Source: Suillus spraguei (Eukaryota; Basidiomycota; Agaricomycetes; Boletales; Suillaceae). From it: DNA of 64,000 nucleotides. Under the pieces are notes generated by a model that ran no database searches, had not been told where the DNA came from, and worked only from the letters and a program-made list of their open reading frames with translations. The stretch lies in NCBI GenBank assembly GCA_016800925.1, contig JABCPU010000153.1:86645-150644 (forward strand), in the 5' to 3' direction. Below are positions 46,406 to 57,713 of this stretch, one piece after another. The translations under genes were made by a program, and so were the position numbers. Every line of letters starts with the position of its first letter. Within the stretch, counting starts at the first letter, position 1.

Positions 46406-48030
46406 GGGGAAAAAGGGTGGGGGCAGAGGCGCACGAGGATTCTCCTCGCAGATGGCGAGAGTCCAGAGAATGGCCACCTTGCTAATCACTGGCGGACTGA
46501 GATCCTCCGCAACAGACCTTCTCGACTCTCACGCCAACGTCTTCCCAGTGCATCAAACAATAAGGAAGATTTGCTTCAGATCCACGCTAAGACTAGCCTC
46601 GCTCCCTCACACTCACCCTATCGCTAACGGCTTAAACACAGCTTACAGATTTTGCGCGAAGAGGAACTTCCAAGGCCGAAAACGCCACGCTTCCCCCCTA
46701 CACAAACTCCTGAACGAGTTCAAGATCAACCCAATGCAAATAGAGAAGATCTCACCAACTCGCCACTACCCAAAATGGTCCCCAGACACGCTCATCAGCA
46801 TTGCAACTAAGGAGAAAGAAGCAATTAAGGAAGAGGAGCAAGCTGACGAAAGGTGGCGGGCCTACTCAGATGGATCGGCGGTAGACGGAGGAGTTGGGGG
46901 AGCGGCTGTATTGATGAGCGGGGCACGGGTCATAGGCGAGAAAAGATTTCACTTGGGAAACGAAGAGGAACATATGGTGTACAAGGCGGAGATAATAGGA
47001 ATGATTCTGGCGGTACAGCTGCTCAAGGAGGCAGGGGGAGAGGGTACAATGGCACTGGGAGTGGACAACCAGGCGGCCATAAGGTCCACGAGCTCCTTCC
47101 ACTCCCAACCCGGTCATTATCTCGTCGACAAGTTCCACAACGACCTAAGGGACCTACTGCCAGAAGCGGATGGAAGAAAGCTCGTAATCAGGTGGACGCC
47201 GGGCCACAAGGGCATAGCGGGAAACGAGGCTGCGGACAAACAGGCAAAACGAGCTGCAAGAGGAGAAACATCAGATGGAAGATCGCTACCAGCCTCACTA
47301 TGCACCAGAGCCCGCAACCCCCTCACCCTCCCCCTCAGCAAATCAGCAGCCAAGCAAACCTTCTACGCATTAATCAAGCAGGAGGCAAAATCAATCATGT
47401 TAGACTCTCCGCGACTCCAGAGAATCCACACAATCGACCCAACCGTCCCATCCAAGAACTTCGTGAACATCACAGATGACCTACCACGCCGCCACAGCTC
47501 GCTGATATTCCAGCTACGCACTGGCCACGCCCCACTGAACAAATTCCTCCACCAAATCGCAAAGTCTCCCACAGCACGCTGCCAACAATGCAACGAGCGA
47601 GACGAATCGGTTCACCACTTCATCATGTCATGCCACAAGTACGCTAGACAGAGAGCTGCCCTGCGGGCAGCAGCAGGACCCCAAGCAACCAACCTCCAGT
47701 ACCTTCTGAGCAACATAGACGGAGTCAAGGAACTGCTGAAGTTCGTCACACGCACGAGGAGATTAGAGACAATCTTTGGAGACGTCACACCTCCAGACCC
47801 AAAGGACAGATGAATAAAACCGCCACAGTGAGGGAAGACAGACACGCCACACACCTCCCTAGACTCGCCTTAAGATGGCGTCCCCGTTCTCGCCTTAGCG
47901 CCTGAACCATTAGAAAAGACACCCCCCGCACATAGTATATTCACGCATCCAGCTACATATTGTACGTATTGTCTACTATAGGGCCTCGCCCCAACGGACA
48001 ATAAACAAGAACACAAAAAAAAAAAAAAAA
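46406..48030 (+). mobile_element. 5'-truncated LINE (non-LTR retrotransposon) with poly(A) and TSD
   Basis: A 1.6-kb insertion carries an RNase H open frame, an AATAAA at 48000 and an A-tract ending at 48030. It is flanked by a direct repeat AAACCAGGCGATAG at 46392-46405 and 48031-48044, the 14-bp TSD (up to three A's may belong to the tail). Reverse-transcriptase and endonuclease regions are missing, so this is a truncated copy made by target-primed reverse transcription. It interrupts a minisatellite that resumes on the other side. Confidence 0.92.
46452..47813 (+). CDS. LINE ORF2 C-terminal part: RNase H domain and zinc knuckle
   Basis: 453 codons, open to the TGA at 47811. Residues 1-60 (ARVQRMATLLITGGLRSSAT) match the segment linking reverse transcriptase to RNase H in fungal LINEs. 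The RNase H type I domain shows the DEDD set: D140 in AYSDGSAVDGGVGGAAVL, E180 in MVYKAEIIGM, D205 in GVDNQAAI, and H252 with D262 in TPGHKGIAGNEAADKQAK. A C-terminal knuckle CQQCNERDESVHHFIMSCHK follows. The ATG at 46452 is only the first Met left by 5' truncation, so independent translation is doubtful. RNase H removes the RNA strand during retrotransposition. Confidence 0.9.
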   Translation: MARVQRMATLLITGGLRSSATDLLDSHANVFPVHQTIRKICFRSTLRLASLPHTHPIANGLNTAYRFCAKRNFQGRKRHASPLHKLLNEFKINPMQIEKISPTRHYPKWSPDTLISIATKEKEAIKEEEQADERWRAYSDGSAVDGGVGGAAVLMSGARVIGEKRFHLGNEEEHMVYKAEIIGMILAVQLLKEAGGEGTMALGVDNQAAIRSTSSFHSQPGHYLVDKFHNDLRDLLPEADGRKLVIRWTPGHKGIAGNEAADKQAKRAARGETSDGRSLPASLCTRARNPLTLPLSKSAAKQTFYALIKQEAKSIMLDSPRLQRIHTIDPTVPSKNFVNITDDLPRRHSSLIFQLRTGHAPLNKFLHQIAKSPTARCQQCNERDESVHHFIMSCHKYARQRAALRAAAGPQATNLQYLLSNIDGVKELLKFVTRTRRLETIFGDVTPPDPKDR

Positions 48031-48044
48031 AAACCAGGCGATAG

Positions 48045-48475
48045 AAACCTGAGCTGACATTCATAGTTATAGGTAAACTGAATGGCAAACCCAAGTTGAC
48101 GTTCATAGTTGTAGGTAAATATGGCGGTCAAAACCTGAGCTGATGTTCATACTGGAACAGCAGCAAACCCGAGCTGACATTTATGTATAGTTGTAGGTAA
48201 ATGGAACAGCAAACCTGAGTTGACGTTTATAGTTGTAGGTAAATGGAATGGCAAACCTGAGTTGACGTTCATAGTTGTAAGTAAACGGCAAACCCAAGCT
48301 GACATTCATACCAGAATGGCAAACCTGAGTTGATGTTCATACTGGAACAGCAGCAAACCCAAGTTGATGTTTATAGTTGTAGGTAAACGGCAAACCCAAG
48401 CTGACATTCATAGTTGTAGGTAAACTGGATGGCAAACCCGAGTTGACATTCATAGTTGTAGGTAAATGGTAAGTC
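48045..48475. repeat. Minisatellite with unit of about 35-45 bp
   Basis: About ten degenerate copies of GGCAAACCCGAGTTGAC and TTCATAGTTGTAGGTAAA occur head to tail. The first half-copy lies left of the LINE insertion (46375-46405), so the array existed before the LINE landed. Confidence 0.88.
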
Positions 48476-48621
48476 TGCAACCTATTCTATATTTTACTAA
48501 GACACCATGTTTTTCCCAAAGAACAGGTGCACTGCTTATCTGGCATGGCTGTGGCAGCCCCTAAAATGCATTGCATATAAGCTCCAGTGGCTTCAATGCA
48601 TCTTTCTTCCCTACCATCATC

Positions 48622-50465
48622 ATGGGTATAACCGAGTTATGGAAGGTGAGTGTTGGTGACCTTCTCTGTGTCGTTTGACTTGCGCTTAGCCTTGTAGTTG
48701 GTTTCCCCAAGTACAGAGGGGCAAACTTTGACAGTGTTTGCCCTTGAAGGGCTGAAGGGACACATGCAAGACCAAAGTGGCCTTTCATTGATGACGGTTG
48801 GCATTGATGCCAGGTGCATGGGCCGAGCATGAGCTGTGCCATCGAACTAATCCTTCTCAACCAGCGCTTGGCTCTATGCCATCTGTAAACTACAGGCCTT
48901 TCGACTCGGACATGCCAAGTCAGGCGAAAACCCGGAACTTTGGATGCTAATGTACAAACTTGTTGCCCTAGCTAATGCACCTATTCATGCCCACTTCATT
49001 TTTGATGGGAGGACCACCCTCCAATCAAGCGCAATGAGCATGTGCGGTCAGCACCTCACTGGCTGACACAAAGGTTACAAGAGCTCCTCCAGATATTTGG
49101 ATTCACATGGGCCACAGTGAGGCCACTTTTTTCAATGTGTTGCAGCAACATGCTGACTGTTATGTGCAGGCCAAGGTGAGGCTGAAGCAGACTAAGCCTT
49201 TTTGTCAAAAGCAGGGATCAGTGCAGTATTGACAGAAGATAGTGACACTTTGTTGTTTGGTGCGGAAAAAGTTTTACGCCTGTGAGTCTCATATATTGCA
49301 ACACTTGTACAGTGTTCTGACTGTGCTACTTGATCAGCATGGACAATGAAGATGGTATGTTCATTGTCGATGCTTACTGCGCTGGAGCCCTATCAAACGA
49401 CCCGAAAATTCCATTGACGATGTCCCATCTCCTCCTTTGGGCCATGCTCCGTGGAGGTGACTATAACCCAGTACGTTCTTTCATGTATACAACTACTGGC
49501 ACCTCTGAAATTGTATCTAGGGAGGACTTTCAGGCTGCAGCAGTCAGGTCAGCCACACTTTGCTTGCAGGTGACCTTAGTGACTTTCTGATGTGAGTCAT
49601 GACATCAGTGGCACCTGCACAGCTTCCAGACATGCTTAAGACTTGGCGTGATTGCCTCCGCACTGTCCTAGTTGATGGTACTCTGGGGAGAAAGTATCCA
49701 GCACTCGCAGCATCTATCCCTGCCGACTTTCCCAGTGTTGAAATCATGGACCTTTATCTTCATCCAGTCACTACTTGGTCTGATGGTGCCAGTTCATCAT
49801 TGCTTCCACAATTAAGTCCCACTCAGCCAAGTCTTACACATCTTGCTGCATTCTGCCACACTCGCCTTGGCTGGACGCGATCAAAAATCCACAAGTATTT
49901 TAGGAACCATTTTTGGTCTGCCGCATGCATGTGGGCACTGTGCCAGGTGGGCCTTTTCTACCCTCACTGCATCAGCGCTAACTTGAAGTTTTAAGCTCCA
50001 AGCAAATGATGGTGGCATGCTCCCAAGGCCCACCTTTATATCAACAAATGAAAGGACCCTGAGGGGGGTGTACCGGTATGCTGCCTCACAATATTTGTGC
50101 TGTCGTTTGTTGATGCTACTAATGATGGTATTCAAGCTGACAATGATCCGAGTTCTGAAGAGGGTGAGTCCTGGGTACCATCACACAGCAAAGTCACCAT
50201 CCCAGCTGGCATTATGGAGCTCACCTCACCTCAAGATGTCATCGACTACTCAGATGAACACACCGCTTCTGCAGGACCTTCCTCAGGAGATCCATTGCCT
50301 GACTGGCACCCCCATCTATCAGCGCAGTATGCTGCTGTGGCAGATATGCTATGGCCCGAGGTTGAGGATATGAGTAGCAAGGTTGGGGATCCAGAGCTGA
50401 GTGGGGGAATGAAAATGTGCACTGATGAGGAAGGGCGGGAAGTTATTGACCTTACTGTAGATTGA
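48622..50465 (+). pseudogene. XPG/Rad2-family (FEN1/GEN1-like) nuclease gene, decayed
   Basis: Starts MGITELWK at 48622 with a good donor right after it. Later exons read GQTLTVFALEGLKGH, MTVGIDASAWLYAICKLQAF, RLGHAKSGENPELWMLMYKL, HAHFIFDG, then in another frame PPIKRNEHVRSAPHWLTQRL. The I-region follows: GEAEAD, stop, AFLS, TEDSDTLLFGAEKVL, and MSHLLLWAMLRGGDYNP. The C-terminal domain reads LPDMLKTWRDCLRTVLVDGT, SIPADFPSVEIMDLYLHPV and LTHLAAFCHTRLGW, ending ...REVIDLTVD. The frame shift near 49020 and the TAA at about 49187 break the frame. This matches a nuclease family often duplicated in Agaricomycetes. XPG enzymes cut flaps or Holliday junctions in the nucleus. The last four exons alone remain open. 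Confidence 0.8.
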
Positions 50466-50639
50466 CTTTGTTCTGAGACACTTTAATATACATGACTCTT
50501 GTCCCATTGACAGACGGAGCAATTAATGACATGAAAATTCCGCTGTAAATGTCAGATAAGTGTGGCGTGGCTGAAGTTGAATTGAGGAATGGACCCCTCT
50601 GCACTCTCTTGACAACACTACCATCACCTCGGTCACGGG

Positions 50640-52923
50640 ATGGACCAAAAACACTTGCAATAAAGTCCTAGTCCACCCCAGTGAAGCGAGCCCCAAGAAA
50701 CAGAGGAAAGGAGCACAGCCCACAGGAAACACTACCTTACCAGTCATAGACAAGATAAAGGAAAGAGCAAAGCAGCATAAGCATGCAAATAGCACGCAGA
50801 AGAATTACAGCTCATACATCAATTGTGGACAGAAATGGCTGAAGGTGCATGCCTCTGTTACCGGCTGTCAGGATGAAGAATCACACAGTGATGATGCTTA
50901 TGAGGATCCGACATTCAGAGATGCGCTCGAGGAGACACCTAACCAACATTCAGATAAAGCACTCGCACTATTTATTTCATACAAATGTTTTCATGAAAAC
51001 AATGGTCAAAGTACATGCGACGGTATTCATGCAGCATTCAAAAAGTACTGGGAGGAAGCGTGAGTACTAGCATAGCACCTCTGCAGCGACCCGTTTAACA
51101 CTTACTCCATACGACAGAGCCGGTGATACATATCATGGAAAATGGCATTTCAATGAGACATGCAAACAATCGGAAGGGAATCCTGCATGCTTGGCTGAAG
51201 TGCAGGATGTCATCAAGTCAGTCTGACATAAGACAAATAGCGAGGGCGCTGACAGAACTCACTCGATCGCAATGTCCAAAGGCTTCATGGATAGAATCCT
51301 AACATGGGTCCACAGATGCTGCCCAAGTGAGACCTATATAGCCCTCATCAGAACATTGCTTGAAGGGGATAAAATGGCTACCAACAACCTCACCTTAGAG
51401 TTGCGTACATCAATCACATGCCTTGTGATGTACCAAGCATTTAGCACCACCACCTGGAATCTATGGACAAGGTGTTTCGAATTGATTAAACTCAAAAGGA
51501 AAGACCTTACAATTGATCTGTCCGAAGTCAATATGGCCTTCAGGAAGTATCTGTACAGCGAGACACTGTCAATCAAGGACTCACATGCTCGCTTCAAAGT
51601 GTTCTTGTCGAACCACAAAGGATGGCAATGGAAGGTGGATAAAGGGCTAAAGGAGGCAGACTTACACTGTGAGTAAATGTGTCATGTGGCCAGTGTAATC
51701 ACTGACCTCTTGCCCCACTCACACTAAGTAACCATTACAAAATTTATCCACAGCCAGACATGCCTGGCTGTGATTGTTTCTTCTGGATGCTGCTGTGGCT
51801 TGCCCTTCTCAAGCGTATTCACTACAATGGTGAGCTCGAGCCTGATGACTTTATCTTCCCAGAAATTGGCTCCAATGGCATGGTCCATCATAGTGAACAT
51901 ATCTCGCACGACGCCGTGCAGGCTTGGATCGATGAAGCAACCACCGGTCCAGGAATCCCATGAGGTGCAGGTGACAGTTTCACCACCCACACCTACCATC
52001 GTGGCGGAGTGCAGTGGTGCTGGATGTTTGCACCTGTTGGTGAGCGCTGGATGTTGGCTAGGGTACGGTGGTGGGGATCATGGGCAGAAAATAAAAATGT
52101 GAGTCCAGAATCCCTCGATATTAGATTGACAGACTTCCTGAAAATAAATCAGCATGATACACTCATCCAGTACCTACTTGATGAGCTCTCAACTTATGAA
52201 AATGACCATAGTGATGCCCTGTGTCCCACGCAGAATGAGGCCAATGGTTCCTTGCTTGGCGCTGCTGCTCATGCAACAATTTATCATGGCCGATGTTGCA
52301 GATTTGCGAAGTGACATCTGCTTCCTCATGAACATGCTCATCTCCAACCCACTCAGCAGTACCTTCCTTTGTCGTGAGTCCCCAACACTCATCCCACAGC
52401 AGATGGCCCCTGCTCCAAGTTGCAACACAAACTTCAGCGCCGGCAACATGAACTTCAGCGCCGGCAACACAAACTTCAGTGCCGGCAACACAAACCTTGG
52501 CTCTTGTCCGCTCCCTGAGAGAGGTCTGGACATTCCAAACCTTCCTGTATGGTGCACTGATGGGAGCTATGCTCCCAAGAAGGACTCCTGGAGATATATC
52601 ATCTAGCACTGGACAGAAGCTGATCCTGGACATGGCCTGCATGTAGCCCTCAGAGACTGGCCAGCTGAATGGCTCAAGGGAAAGAACAAGGCCATCTTCG
52701 GCTCGAAGTACCACCAACGTGCTCTGATCACACTAGAGTTCCTTGAAAAGTGAGTGACCTGCCTCCAAAATAGCACACAAAGTTACTCACCATTTGAAGG
52801 TACCAAGGAAACGAGTCAGCATTCCTTGCCGCATATCCAGAGTACAAAGAAGGTCACACAGCTCTCCTCGCCACTGTCAAACGCGCCAAGAAGGACCGCG
52901 GAGAGATTATACCCCACAAGTAG
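50640..52923 (+). pseudogene. Crypton-like tyrosine recombinase gene, decayed
   Basis: Readable blocks in order: HANSTQKNYSSYINCGQKWL, SDKALALFISYKCF, GDTYHGKWHFNETCKQSEGN, SEGADRTHSIAMSKGFMDRI, FSTTTWNLWTRCFELIKLKR, NHYKIYPQPDMPG, LEPDDFIFPEIGSNGM. Then the recombinase core: THTYHRGGVQW (the HxxR box with His in place of the first Arg), APVGERWMLARVRWWGSWAE and, after an intron, HDTLIQYLLDELSTYE with the expected Tyr. The C terminus has four FSAGN repeats, WPAEWLKGKN and ESAFLAAYPEYKEGHTALLA. This is a family common in Agaricomycete genomes; calling it Crypton-like is from its motifs and family memory. In-frame TGA codons at 51224 and 51961 and at least one frame shift make it a pseudogene. 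No terminal repeats are seen, as expected for Cryptons. Confidence 0.7.
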
Positions 52924-53679
52924 TAGACCGTATAGTACATACTAATTCATGAATTAGTTTAGTTCGATTTTGAATGGAGACGTACCTTTTAAAGTTCGAA
53001 TGGTCTTGACTGTTCAAACTTTGATTCCACAAGACGAAAGGTACATGCAGTAAGTCCCATGCTAAGGTGAGTTTGAGAGGGAGAGAGTACAACAGGGCAA
53101 AACACATGGAAGATGCGAGTTTTTAGAGAGAGAGGGAAGGGGGGAAAATGCAGGCATTTTCCCCCCTTGAGGACACCAGACACCAGTTTTTATAGAGTCA
53201 AGAGAGGACAAGGGAGAGTGCAAGAGAACAAAGGAAGGAAGGGAAAGAAGAGAAGAGAACGGCAACAAATGAACGAATGAACGAACGAAAGAAGAGAAGG
53301 AATGAAGGCATGAGGCCATCAAAATCAAATATATCAATACTAATCTATGGTACCAAGGGTGTCTACCGACTACCTAATCGAGGCAGCGAAGGCACTGAGG
53401 CCACGCCCCCAAGGCACCATACCGGGATCACCTAGTCTGGGCCCAAAACGGGATGAGGTTGCACGTCACATGAGCGACCTCACCTGATAAGGCATGCCGA
53501 GGGTAAATTTCGCCAGCTAAGTATCTTTAACAAACCTAATGGAGGAAACATGACAAATGCGGGGAAAAGGAGCAAATAAGGACAAAAAGGAACTTGGTCA
53601 TTTCCTGACTAGGGTAAATCTGGATCAGATTCTCACAGTAATGTGATGAGTCTATGTTTTCAATGTGTGGTGACTGAAT
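52924..53679. other. Low-complexity and non-coding stretch
   Basis: 53085-53320 is strongly purine-biased on plus (many GAGAGAG and GAAAGAAGAG runs). The rest has no recognised gene. It may be the 3' flank of the recombinase element. Confidence 0.5.
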
Positions 53680-53747
53680 CTGTGAGAGTGGTAAAGTGAA
53701 TTGTATTCGGTATGCAAGATGTAGTGTTAAGGTTTTGTTGTAGCTAA
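53680..53747. repeat. 68-bp direct repeat, left copy
   Basis: Begins CTGTGAGAGTGGTAAAGTGA and ends TTGTTGTAGCTAA. It matches 57646-57713 with two mismatches. The pair brackets the Harbinger remnant. Confidence 0.92.
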
Positions 53748-53778
53748 GGTGCTGTTTGGAGTCTGGACAGCGACTCCG

Positions 53779-53813
53779 GGTTCAAAATTCCCAGTTCAAA
53801 GCTGCACATGATG
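53779..53813. repeat. 35-bp inverted repeat, left arm
   Basis: GGTTCAAAATTCCCAGTTC continues to 53813 and is the exact reverse complement of 56636-56670. Likely a terminal or subterminal repeat of the DNA transposon between them. Confidence 0.9.
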
Positions 53814-54904
53814 CACGTGATGAGAACATGTGACGTATGTTTGATAAGAGATCATTGATAATCAGTACTAGGACAGTATATAGTGTTGAATCTGGTATTA
53901 GATAATTACAGTTGCTGCACCCTCATGGACCTTGAAGTGCAAATACAGAACAATGAAACAAAGAAACTAGCACTGGCCTAAGTATAAGCGCAACATTAAT
54001 CCTACTGAAGGTGCGAGTGAGATATTCAACCCAAGAGGACTGCAAATAGAAGCAATTCCTTCTAAGTTAGTGCAAAGGAAACAAGGAAGTACTAATAAGG
54101 CAATGAGAATTCTGACTTCCGAGGTTAGCGGCGGTACTAGCGCGATGCCAGCGGTACATGCACGGTAAGGATAGCTGCAATGGTTAGCTAGTGAGAGCAA
54201 GAACAAAGTTACTTGAGAAAGACAAAAATGTTATTACTACTGGCGGTGCGGTAGTGGTAGCAGCAACTCCGTACAAGTGAGAACACAGATGAGAGAGAAA
54301 ATGACCCAGTGAGATCACTGGCTGCGGTCCGGTTATGAGCAAAGAAGTCGAAAGTTGCCCGGTACTTCAAGCGGTAAAGTCACTGGCAGTTAAAATCAAC
54401 AAGCGAAGTTCGAATGGAGAAAAGTTCAAAGGCAAATAGATTGCGACTAGTGAGCGTTTCAGATACTAAGTCCTAGTGAATGGATGTAATGGGAAGTAAA
54501 GTAACAGTATGTATGTTGAGTCCTTTTTAACCTAGGTGAGTGCATACGAGATGATTATGCGAGTCCAGTAGCGAGAAGGAAAATAAACAGGGTATTTAAT
54601 AAAGAGGCGCACAGCATGCAGCGGCCCCTTGAGATGTAAGGTAAATTCTGCTGTAGGTTTAGTAATGGCGGAAGCGAAGTAACTACGCACCAATGGATTC
54701 TAGATGGAATTGGATGGGACATGAGGGCATCGGTGTGAGGATCCGGTAAGGGTTCACGGGAGAAGAATGGTTCCACCTTAGTGGAGCGAAAAGGCTATTT
54801 CCTCACTATAAGGGTAATTCTTCGGTTGCCACCGCAGACAGTAATGAGATGCTTGTCGAAAACGGGGTTTTGACGGTCAGCATGGCTTTTCTTGCTACAA
54901 TGAC

Positions 54905-56200
54905 ATGTGTTGTCGACGCCAAGCCATAATTATAATAACAATCGCAGTCACTCAAATTGCACATCTGTACAACCTATTATTCTTATCATGCCGAGAAAAA
55001 ATCCTATATCACACATCTATCCTTACTGGAAAAGCATGGGTATATGAACTCATTAGCAGCCACCCAGACTGGATAAAGCACAATTTTGGTGTCGACCTTC
55101 ATATTTTCGAGGAGTTGTTAAGGGTCCTTCAGTGCCATGGTTTTGTTCAGTCCCGCAATGGTGTCACCATTGAAGAGCAGCTCAGCATTTTCTTGTACAC
55201 ATGTGTTACTGGACTCTCATCTTGCCACATTGGAGAGCAATTCCAGCATGCTCCAGACACAATTACAAGGTGAGTACATTATCAATTTGAGACTAATAGT
55301 AGGGTGATCATTTAACAGATATTTCAAACACATGCTCGTCTTCTTTTCATCCCATCCCTTCTACACTTCAAATGTCCAGTTCCCAAATTCAAACACTCCC
55401 ATTTCTGCAGCTATCTGTGATGACCTGCATTTCAGATTTTTTGACCAATGCATCAGCGCCGTTGATGGCACTCACATTTGTGTTTTTGTGCTGCTTGAAG
55501 AGCATGTTGTCCTGCGCAACTGAAAGGGATTTCTATCCCAGAATTGTCTGTTTATATGCGACTTTGACTTTTATTTCACATACTCACTTACAGGCTGGAT
55601 GGCTCAGCCACTGATGCGGCCCTTTGGAATGATGCCCGAATTCATGACTTGCACATGCCCACACAAAAATATCTTCTTGCCGATGCAGGCTTTGGTGCAT
55701 GTGACGCACTGCTTGTACCTTACCGAGGCATCCATTATCATTTGAAGGAATGGCGCCAAGCAAACCTTGTGTAAGTTCATTTAATTCTATTGTAGGCCTC
55801 AAAATCCTAAAGAACTGTTCAATTTGCGACATGCAGCACTGTGCAATGTCATTGAATGAATCTTTGGTGTTTTGAAGCGACAATGGTGAATTTTAGTGAT
55901 CACACTGGAGTACAGTATGCACGTCCAGACATGGATACCAGCGGCACTATGTGCTATCCATAACTTCATGTGCAGGTATAATCCTGACATCTTTGATATC
56001 GCCCTTGACCATGAGTACGACCTTGCGGAGGATGATAGTGTAGGGTATGGGGACTTTCTGAGGGTGCGCAATCTAACATCACAGGTGAATACCTTTGTAA
56101 GACGTGCCCAGATGTCATCCTTTCTATCTGTAATGCCTGCTCTGTGCTCATCACTCCATGTGAAACCCGATGTATTTTTGATATTGATGACACTGTGATA
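54905..56200 (+). pseudogene. PIF/Harbinger transposase (DDE superfamily) remnant
   Basis: Blocks typical of Agaricomycete Harbinger transposases are in order: ILTGKAWVYELISSHPDWIK, VTIEEQLSIFLYTCVTGLSS, FQHAPDTITRYFKHMLVFFS, FFDQCISAVDGTHI (first catalytic Asp), RKGFLSQNCLFICDF, GWDGSATDAALWNDARIHDL, YLLADAGFGACDALLVPYRG (second Asp), LFNLRHAALCNVIE (the catalytic Glu), then a stop, IFGVLKRQW, another stop, and ALCAIHNFMCRYNPDIFDIA. Several short introns separate the blocks. The two stops near 55858 and 55883 fall where Arg is expected. Not active as it stands. Confidence 0.85.
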
Positions 56201-56635
56201 TGCTTTCTTTAACTATAAAAATATATTATATTATTTCCAAGATCTGAAAGTGCACTAGACACACTGCTGTCCATTTATTCTTACAAACTATACCAGTATT
56301 TTCTGCGCCCTTCTGATGCAAGTGTTTTCCTTGAGGTGCATAGCTGCCTGATTGAATGTTGGCATCTTGAAGCCTCCATTGCTGGATGAAGGAAGGGCTT
56401 TCAGTAGGAACTCAAGAAGGTCAGTCTCTTCTGCCTTTGACCATATTGTGGGAGCCTTCTGGAGTGCTCCACATGGAGCAGCTGATGCTGCTTCAAGGGT
56501 ACCTCGAGATCACAGGGAGTGTGAAGAACCGCTACTAGATATATTAGACATTGATGATGATGATAGAACATCTACTAGTAGACTACTACTATTGGTCAAC
56601 AAAGGTGATATTGGGTGATCCCGCTCATGTGCAGT

Positions 56636-56670
56636 CATCATGTGCAGCTTTGAACTGGGAATTTTGAACC
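56636..56670. repeat. 35-bp inverted repeat, right arm
   Basis: Exact reverse complement of 53779-53813, 2.8 kb away, with the transposase remnant between. The similarity drops within a few bases outside the arms (ACTCC against ACACC). Confidence 0.9.
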
Positions 56671-57645
56671 TGGTGTAAAGATACAACCTAACCTGGGCTG
56701 TAGATAAACTACCTCCTAAGTTAGTATGTGAGTCTTGTGCTCCGTCTAGTCTGCTTCATTTGCGAAACAAGAGCGTTCAACCCTAAAGGGGGATACCTGT
56801 TAGTATGGTCAAGTTCGAGTCAAACCAATGTGCGAATGTAGCATCATAGTCAGCGGTAAGTTGCTGCAGTCAGCGATGATGCCGCCAGAACTAGCGTCAT
56901 ATGTAGCGGAGCTACTTTGGTCGAGATAATACTTGAAACAGTAACGTTGAGCGAGCGGTGACGAGCGGTGATATCAGCGGTAGCGGTAAGGTTGTGAGCG
57001 GTGCAAAGAAACAGTAAAGAAGGCCGTGGTACTTTCAGTGGTAAAGTAGCGGTGCGTGAGAAGTTCAGTCAAAATAGCAATCAAAAGTCCAGCGGTATGC
57101 CAGTGGTAACAGAGAATGAGCGTGATCAATTAATGAGCGATAAGGAACTTTAAAGACTAAGTCTACTACTGGGTAGATCCAGAGCTAGACAATAATCCTG
57201 ACCTATAGTATGTGCAATGGGGTAAAATCAGGTACTGTATCGTGCAGAGTACGCAGTGCTTATATCCTAAATTGTATGTACTTGGAATGCTCTAGGCGAG
57301 ATCAGTAGTGCTCAAGTGTAGTAACCGCCATATGTAAACATAGCGCGAGGTGCTGCGGCACGAGGCAACATGTAATAAGACTTGCCATGGAATCAGTGAT
57401 AACGAACATAAAACAAACAATGCACCAAATGGAGCTATGCAGATGCAGCAAGGACATGGGAGGACATTGGTATGTGGAACGTGGTGCGGCAGTCAGTATG
57501 GTGTGCGGTAAGCATGGGATGCCACCAGAAGTGCTAAAGGGGTAAGACGGCCATGGACAAGTGGTAATTCCTATAGACGTGAGACGAGTGTCAAAAAATA
57601 GGGTTTTAAGCCCAGCACCAATATGTTTGTTACACGGAGTTGCTG
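56671..57645. other. Non-coding stretch rich in GCGGTA words
   Basis: Many dispersed AGCGGTA/AGCGGTG words, as also at 54120-54380 on the other side of the transposase remnant. No coding frame recognised. Probably internal non-coding sequence of the DNA transposon. Confidence 0.45.
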
Positions 57646-57713
57646 CTGTGAGAGTGGTAAAGTGAATTGTATTCAGTATGCAAGATGTAGTGTTAAGGTC
57701 TTGTTGTAGCTAA
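57646..57713. repeat. 68-bp direct repeat, right copy
   Basis: Matches 53680-53747 with two mismatches, 3.97 kb away. Confidence 0.92.

Noticed and set aside
46452..47813. Domesticated RNase H gene
   Set aside because: TSD, A-tail, poly(A) signal and LINE-type linker upstream of the RNase H domain show a truncated retrotransposon copy.
53062..53337. Minus-strand 91-codon frame rich in Ser, Leu and Phe
   Set aside because: Pure consequence of a purine-rich low-complexity tract; no start context and no domain.
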